Source of the DNA: Pseudomonadota bacterium
GTDB lineage: Bacteria; Pseudomonadota; Gammaproteobacteria; Steroidobacterales; Woeseiaceae
Direction of reading: 5' to 3'
Length of the DNA stretch: 9,560 nucleotides
NCBI GenBank assembly: GCA_022567775.1
Contig: JADFGH010000061.1
Span: 1-9,560, forward strand
In this document: positions 5,125-9,560 of the stretch, piece after piece
Numbering within the stretch: position 1 is the first letter of the stretch
Layout of the letters: the number at the start of each line of letters is the position of its first letter
Program-made: the position numbers and the translations under genes
Notes under the pieces: model-generated
The model's input: only the letters and a program-made list of their open reading frames with translations
What the model was told of the DNA's origin: nothing
Database searches by the model: none

Positions 5125-7101
5125 ATGCAGCAAATGACAAGTAAATTCGCGAAATACGCAGTATTGACGCTGTTCCTGGTCGCCGCAAACTCAGGTGCAG
5201 CCGGCAACGAGGCGCTCTTTCCGAGGCCCAAGGCGCTTGAGAGGGATGTGAATTTCTGGATTTCCATCTTTACCGAGTATTCGACCCGTGAAGGCGTGCT
5301 GCACGATAACCGCAACCTCGCCGTTGTTTACGAGAAAATCGTTCTTCCGGAAAACGCCAGCCGCCGTACGCGCAACAGATTATCCAAAGCCAGGCGCGAG
5401 TATTATCAGAAGATTCTTCGCGCACTCGCAAACGGTAAACGCGATAACCTGAGCGCGCAGGAATACCGCGTCCTCGAGATGTGGCCGGCCGATGTCAGCG
5501 ACAAGGAGCTGTTGACTGCGGCCAGTCGAATAAGATTTCAACTCGGACTGTCGGACCGGTTTCGCGAAGGCCTGAAGCGATCAGGTCGCTGGCGGAATCA
5601 CGTGAATGCAGAGTTCAGTCGTCTTGGTGTGCCACCCGAACTTGCCGCGCTGCCGCATGTCGAGTCGTCCTACAATCCGGATGCCCGCTCCCATGTCGGT
5701 GCGTCAGGCATCTGGCAGTTTACGCGCAGTACCGGCCGCCGCTTTCTGCAAGTGGACCATATTCTCGACGAAAGAAACGATCCGTTTCTGGCGACAACCG
5801 CCGCTGCAAAATTACTGGCTTACAACTATTCGATAACCGGCAACTGGCCTATGGCCATTACTGCATATAATCACGGGCTCTCGGGCGCGCGTCGCGCAAT
5901 GCGCCAGTATGGCGATAACGCGTACACGGAAATACTTCGTCATTACAAGAGCCGGACCTTCGGTTTTGCCTCACGCAATTTCTATGTTGCGTTTCTCGCG
6001 GCCATGCAGATCGATCAGAATCCGCAAGCTTACTTTCCCGGCCTGGTGCCCGACAGGCCGGTTGACTACGCGACGATGTTACTTCCTGCCTACATACCTG
6101 CCGACAAACTTGCGGCCGCTCTGAAGGTGCGGGAACGTGATCTCGCCAGGCACAACCCGGCGATTCAGGCGACCGTCTGGCAAGGTAGCAAGCACCTGCC
6201 ACTGAATTTCGAGCTCAGGATGCCGAATAATATGCTGAGCGACTCGCTGCCGGCGCTAATGGCGAATCTGTCTGCCGATGCGCGATTCGATGAACAATTA
6301 CCGGATCTGTTTCATACGATCAGGCGAGGCGATACCCTGTCGCAGATCGCGGATGAGTACCGCACACGAGTGTCAACACTGGTCGCGCTGAACAACCTGG
6401 GAAACAGCAATCGCATCAGGGCGGGTCAGCAATTACGATTGCCGGCCGCTGGCCCCGCGCCTGTGCCGACGCCAGTGGTTGTAGCGGCTGCACCGTCACC
6501 GGCTCCGACGTTGCCTGCTTCGGTGCCGCCACCTGCGCCGCTGCTCGCTGCCATTGCAGACGCACCGGCGATTGCCGTTGGTGAGGTTGACGATGAGGAG
6601 GCACCCTTTGTTTTCGCCGATCAGTTTGGTTCGTTGATTGGCAGCCTGCAAGCTGCATTGCTCTCCGACCCGAGTGACTACACTGTCGCCGAAGATACAA
6701 CCATCGAAGTCCAGCCGCTCGAGACACTTGGTCACTACGCCGACTGGCTGGGCATCAAGACTCAGAGGCTCAGGGATATCAACGGGCTCGCGTTCAGAGC
6801 CCCGGTAGTGGTCGGCCAACGAATCAAGCTCGATCTTGGCAAAGTCAATACAGAGTCATTTGAAAATCTTCGTGCGGCCTACCACAGGCAGCAGCAGGAT
6901 ACGTTTTTCCGCAACAATACGATCACCGGTGTCACCGAACACGTTGTCAGGAGCGGCGAGTCAGTCTGGATTCTTGCGCTGAGAACATACGATGTGCCGG
7001 TCTGGCTGTTTCGCCAGTACAATCCGGAACTCGATTTACACAATGTGCAGCGTGGCGCACGCCTGAATTTCCCGATTCTCGTCAGTAACACGCCAGGCTA
7101 A
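5125..7101 (+). CDS. mltD: MltD-like membrane-bound-type lytic transglycosylase with LysM repeats
   Basis: MltD cleaves the MurNAc-GlcNAc bond of peptidoglycan in the periplasm, leaving 1,6-anhydro-MurNAc ends. From ATG 5125 (an in-frame ATG also lies at 5134) the product has 658 residues. A signal peptide covers about 1-27, ending NSGAAG; it has no lipobox cysteine, unlike E. coli MltD. A helical region at 35-160 leads into the transglycosylase domain: catalytic E180 in HVESSYNP, GASGIWQF (192-199) and AITAYNHG (244-251). LysM 1 spans 396-440 (FHTIRRGDTLSQIAD to GQQLRLP). A Pro/Ala linker covers 440-480 with an acidic patch DDEE at 489-492. A degenerate LysM 2 lies at about 528-570 and a further LysM 3 at 605-651. 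E. coli MltD is about 450 residues, so this tail is long. It heads a plus-strand run; the next start overlaps its stop as TAATG. Confidence 0.93.
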   Translation: MQQMTSKFAKYAVLTLFLVAANSGAAGNEALFPRPKALERDVNFWISIFTEYSTREGVLHDNRNLAVVYEKIVLPENASRRTRNRLSKARREYYQKILRALANGKRDNLSAQEYRVLEMWPADVSDKELLTAASRIRFQLGLSDRFREGLKRSGRWRNHVNAEFSRLGVPPELAALPHVESSYNPDARSHVGASGIWQFTRSTGRRFLQVDHILDERNDPFLATTAAAKLLAYNYSITGNWPMAITAYNHGLSGARRAMRQYGDNAYTEILRHYKSRTFGFASRNFYVAFLAAMQIDQNPQAYFPGLVPDRPVDYATMLLPAYIPADKLAAALKVRERDLARHNPAIQATVWQGSKHLPLNFELRMPNNMLSDSLPALMANLSADARFDEQLPDLFHTIRRGDTLSQIADEYRTRVSTLVALNNLGNSNRIRAGQQLRLPAAGPAPVPTPVVVAAAPSPAPTLPASVPPPAPLLAAIADAPAIAVGEVDDEEAPFVFADQFGSLIGSLQAALLSDPSDYTVAEDTTIEVQPLETLGHYADWLGIKTQRLRDINGLAFRAPVVVGQRIKLDLGKVNTESFENLRAAYHRQQQDTFFRNNTITGVTEHVVRSGESVWILALRTYDVPVWLFRQYNPELDLHNVQRGARLNFPILVSNTPG

Positions 7102-7502
7102 TGCGCATTCGGCCGGGCCTCGTTGCGTTTCGGTTGCTTCCGGTCTTATTTGTAACGGTAGCCGCCATGACTTACGTGGGCTATGTTGAGGGTGCCGATG
7201 CATACGTCATCAGAAACATCACCCCAATGCTGATGGTCATCGTGCTGTCGATCCTGACCTTGACCCTGGGCGGAGGCAGCTGGACAGGCGCTGGCTGGCG
7301 CTGGCCCCTCGGCACAGCGGGCTTTGCGATACCGGCGCTGGGATTGTCCCTGTATCTTCACTACGGATACGCAGTCGATCTCGAGGGCATGTTTGACGAT
7401 GCCATTTACCCACAGGAGTTATTTCGACTCCTGCCTGCCTACACCATGGTTGCCGGGGCGACAGGCTTCGCAATAGGCTGGATTGCCGGGCGAAATGTTT
7501 AG
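7101..7502 (+). CDS. Small four-helix membrane protein, function unknown
   Basis: I do not recognise this 133-residue protein. It has four hydrophobic segments likely to span the inner membrane, at about 8-29, 40-58, 69-90 and 109-130. A glycine/tryptophan-rich loop (GGGSWTGAGWRW, 57-68) lies between segments 2 and 3, and an acidic loop (DLEGMFDD, 93-100) precedes segment 4. The N-terminus is basic. No catalytic motif is visible. The ATG shares its first base with the mltD stop (TAATG at 7099-7103), so it is almost certainly translated by coupling to mltD, and it lies 81 bp before the L,D-transpeptidase start. The position suggests a role in the envelope, possibly linked to murein turnover, but this is guilt by association only. 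Confidence 0.72.
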   Translation: MRIRPGLVAFRLLPVLFVTVAAMTYVGYVEGADAYVIRNITPMLMVIVLSILTLTLGGGSWTGAGWRWPLGTAGFAIPALGLSLYLHYGYAVDLEGMFDDAIYPQELFRLLPAYTMVAGATGFAIGWIAGRNV

Positions 7503-7532
7503 GGCAGAGGTGCTACACCGGGCACCGGTCCG

Positions 7533-7561
7533 TTTTCAGGCCATTCCGGGTTTGCTAGTCT
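7533..7561 (+). promoter_or_regulatory. Possible internal promoter for the L,D-transpeptidase gene
   Basis: TTTTCA (7533-7538, 4 of 6) and TAGTCT (7556-7561, 3 of 6) are exactly 17 bp apart. TG at 7553-7554 makes an extended -10 element. Transcription would start near 7568, about 16 bases before the chosen ATG. The match is weak but sits in the only sizeable gap (81 bp) within the plus-strand run. Confidence 0.3.
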
Positions 7562-7583
7562 ACCGGTACCCTTGAGGATGCAG

Positions 7584-8105
7584 ATGATTTTTCGACGACA
7601 ATTCACCGTTTTACCTGGTATGGCCATACTGCTGACAGGCCTTTGCCTGCTGGTGTTACCTGCACAGGCCGGCGATTTTCCGATGGCGGACAAAGTGGTC
7701 GTGGAGAAAGAAAACCGCAAGCTGCATCTGATGAGGGAGGGCGCGGTATTCCGTACTTTTGACATCGCACTTGGCGTTGCCCCGATCGGCGACAAACAGC
7801 GCGAGGGAGATCAGAAAACGCCCGAAGGTCTCTACTCGCTGGATATCAGGAATTCGGACAGCGATTTTTTTCTGTCGATTCATATCTCCTATCCCAGTTC
7901 GTCTGACCGTGCAGATGCCAGGCACAATGGCTACAATCCGGGCGGCGCGATCATGATTCATGGTCAGCCTAATTTGCCGACCTATTCTGCAGCTTATTAT
8001 CGAAAGGAAGACTGGACCAACGGATGCATTGCGCTTTCAAATTCGGACATGATCGATATCTGGCTTATGACGTCAGGCGATGTCCCGATCGAAATCCTTC
8101 CTTAA
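7584..8105 (+). CDS. Periplasmic L,D-transpeptidase (YkuD domain)
   Basis: YkuD-domain enzymes use a cysteine to cut and rejoin murein stem peptides, forming 3-3 cross-links, attaching lipoprotein, or releasing it, in the periplasm. The 173-residue product from ATG 7584 has a signal peptide (1-29) with core MAILLTGLCLLVLPAQA and probable cleavage after AQA. The C in that core does not form a lipobox. A beta-rich domain follows: VVVEKENRKLHLMR (38-51) and ALGVAPIGDKQREGDQKTPEG (62-82), with catalytic motif H126-G127 and TNGCIAL containing C148. I chose ATG 7584 because GAGG (7574-7577) lies 6 bases ahead; ATG 7578 and TTG 7572 would sit on or before that sequence. The motif spacing is nearer the YafK/ErfK-like proteins than classical LdtD. 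It lies 18 bp before ppnN. The specific reaction is not determined. Confidence 0.88.
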   Translation: MIFRRQFTVLPGMAILLTGLCLLVLPAQAGDFPMADKVVVEKENRKLHLMREGAVFRTFDIALGVAPIGDKQREGDQKTPEGLYSLDIRNSDSDFFLSIHISYPSSSDRADARHNGYNPGGAIMIHGQPNLPTYSAAYYRKEDWTNGCIALSNSDMIDIWLMTSGDVPIEILP

Positions 8106-8123
8106 AGCTCCTGGAAGAATAAT

Positions 8124-9536
8124 TTGCAACACGTGGAAATAGTCACTGGCACGTCCCTGCGGGCCGATAGTGATGAAACGGTCGACGCTGAAGTCTGGCC
8201 CGAAGGCAGTCTCGAAGTCCTGTCACAAGTCGAAGCGGAGCGGCTTCGACAACACGGCGAAGGCGGACTGCATGCGCTGTTGCGGCGTTCCATCCTGGCG
8301 GTACTGAACTCTGGCGCCAATACTGACGATGCCCGCGCGGTCCTGCAGAAATACCAGGACTTCGAAGTCGGATTCAAGCAACAGGACCGCGGACTGAAGG
8401 TCACCCTGAAAGGCGCGCCGGCGGCGGCCTTTGTCGACGGCACGATGATTCGAGGTATTCGGGAACTGCTGTTCGCCGTGCTTCGCGATATCGTATTTAC
8501 CGACCACGAACTGCGTGCAGCCGGCAGGTTCGACCTGAAATCATCGGCGAACATAACCAATGCCGTTTTTCACATCTTGCGCAACGCCCGGATTCTGCAG
8601 TTGCCTGTAAAACCGGACCTCGTCGTGTGCTGGGGAGGTCATGCGATCAGCAGGGACGAATACGATTACACCAAGAAAGTTGGTTACGAGCTGGGTTTGC
8701 GTGCCCTCAACGTATGCACGGGTTGCGGTCCGGGGGCGATGAAGGGACCAATGAAAGGCGCAACGATCGGCCACGCCAAGCAACGCATTCACAACGGCCG
8801 CTACATAGGCATCACGGAACCCGGCATCATCGCAGCCGAGTCACCGAACCCAATCGTAAACTCGCTGGTGATAATGCCGGACATGGAAAAACGACTCGAA
8901 GCATTCGTGCGAATCGCGCATGGCATCGTGGTATTTCCTGGCGGTGTTGGTACGGCGGAAGAAATACTGTATCTACTCGGTATTCTGCTGCATCCGGATA
9001 ATCGCGAAATGCCGTTGCCCATGATTATGACGGGCCCGCCGGAAAGCGAATCGTATTTCCGGCAGATTGATGAGTTTGTCTCGGAGACGCTTGGTTCCGA
9101 AGCACAGAGGCGATATACGATCATTATCGGTGATCCCGAAAAAGTAGCACGCAAGATGTCAGAGGGTATCAATGAGGTCTGGGAGTTTCGTAAGACACAC
9201 GGCGAGGCTTATTATTTTAATTGGCGAATGGTAATTGACGAATTATTTCAGAAGCCGTTTAAAGCAACTCATGAGTCGATGCGTGCCATCGACTTGACCA
9301 GCGATCTCCCGGTGCATGAACTGGCTGTAAACTTACGCCGCGTTTTTTCAGGCATCGTGTCCGGCAATGTACGTCATGACACGATGGCCGAGATCGAAAA
9401 GCTGGGTCCCTTCGAAATCTGCGGCTCCAGGCGACTGATGAATTTGCTCGATGGTGTGCTGACAGATTTTGTTAAACATGGCCGCATGAAGCTCGCAAGT
9501 GAATCTTACAGACCTTGTTACCGGGTGCTGAGCTAG
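8124..9536 (+). CDS. ppnN: Nucleotide 5'-monophosphate nucleosidase PpnN (LOG family)
   Basis: PpnN (formerly YgdH) is a cytoplasmic LOG-fold enzyme that splits purine and pyrimidine nucleoside monophosphates into base and ribose 5-phosphate; in E. coli it is controlled by (p)ppGpp. The 470-residue product resembles the E. coli protein (454 residues) along its length. It shows SLAVLNSG-like ILAVLNSGANTDD (57-69), AFVDGTMIR (102-110), VVCWGGH (167-173), CTGCGPGAMKGPMKGA (198-213), MPDMEKRLEAFVRIAHG (251-267) and the family PGGVGTAEE (272-280). The end RMKLASESYRPCY matches the conserved PpnN tail. The TTG start at 8124 has GGAAG (8113-8117) six bases ahead. It adds about 19 residues before the region aligning with the E. 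coli N-terminus; GTG 8133 would be three codons shorter. It follows the L,D-transpeptidase by 18 bp, so the two are likely cotranscribed. Confidence 0.94.
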   Translation: MQHVEIVTGTSLRADSDETVDAEVWPEGSLEVLSQVEAERLRQHGEGGLHALLRRSILAVLNSGANTDDARAVLQKYQDFEVGFKQQDRGLKVTLKGAPAAAFVDGTMIRGIRELLFAVLRDIVFTDHELRAAGRFDLKSSANITNAVFHILRNARILQLPVKPDLVVCWGGHAISRDEYDYTKKVGYELGLRALNVCTGCGPGAMKGPMKGATIGHAKQRIHNGRYIGITEPGIIAAESPNPIVNSLVIMPDMEKRLEAFVRIAHGIVVFPGGVGTAEEILYLLGILLHPDNREMPLPMIMTGPPESESYFRQIDEFVSETLGSEAQRRYTIIIGDPEKVARKMSEGINEVWEFRKTHGEAYYFNWRMVIDELFQKPFKATHESMRAIDLTSDLPVHELAVNLRRVFSGIVSGNVRHDTMAEIEKLGPFEICGSRRLMNLLDGVLTDFVKHGRMKLASESYRPCYRVLS

Positions 9537-9560
9537 CTGTGAATTCCGCATCGGTGATGT

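Noticed and set aside
179..5491. Recurring GGCCGGCC-like octamers (near 179, 1326, 2040, 5483)
   Set aside because: They fall mostly within coding sequence of moderate-to-high GC, with no regular spacing or shared context. Chance is enough to explain them.

Overview
The window reads as a stretch of gammaproteobacterial chromosome, with coding DNA of roughly 55% GC. The grounds are the gene content: a GlnE C-terminus, a Kdo kinase with an OpsX-type heptosyltransferase, an LpxL-type acyltransferase, MltD, and PpnN (whose sequence I recall as very close to E. coli YgdH). These point to a Gram-negative cell with lipopolysaccharide. I cannot name the genus. There is no rRNA, tRNA, insertion sequence, prophage or CRISPR array. 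The content is essentially core, and I do not see a clearly new multi-gene system.

Layout. Bases 3-176 (+) hold the last 57 codons of glnE. A small CHCC zinc-finger gene (216-482, +) follows, behind a perfect TATAAT box that lies just past the glnE stop. Bases 483-797 are a gene-free, AT-rich island (about 30% GC over 481-660). Its right end carries A-tracts repeated about every 10 bp. An outer-envelope block comes next: opsX-like heptosyltransferase (798-1856, -), divergent Kdo kinase kdkA (1905-2636, +), and lpxL-type lipid A acyltransferase (2609-3550, -), whose 3' end overlaps that of kdkA by 28 bp. Behind lpxL, on the same strand, lies an exported AstE/AspA-type zinc hydrolase (3733-4986, -).

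Divergent from the hydrolase is a plus-strand run: mltD (5125-7101), a four-helix membrane protein overlapping the mltD stop by one base (7101-7502), a YkuD L,D-transpeptidase (7584-8105), and ppnN (8124-9536), which starts 18 bp after the transpeptidase.

How the genes fit together. The left half builds the lipid A-Kdo-heptose inner core. KdkA plus an OpsX-type transferase suggests a core with a single phosphorylated Kdo, as in Haemophilus (inference). The right half remodels peptidoglycan: MltD cuts glycan strands and the L,D-transpeptidase acts on stem peptides. The exported AstE-like enzyme may also act on an envelope substrate. PpnN, a nucleotide-pool enzyme, is the outlier and may simply share the transcript.

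Most worth a second look: the phased A-tract island, the start region of kdkA (a well-formed AGGAGG with no well-placed start, and a mini-ORF whose stop overlaps the likely TTG start), the exported AstE-like enzyme next to murein genes, the MltD without a lipobox and with three LysM-like repeats, and repeat motifs upstream of lpxL and between the hydrolase and mltD.
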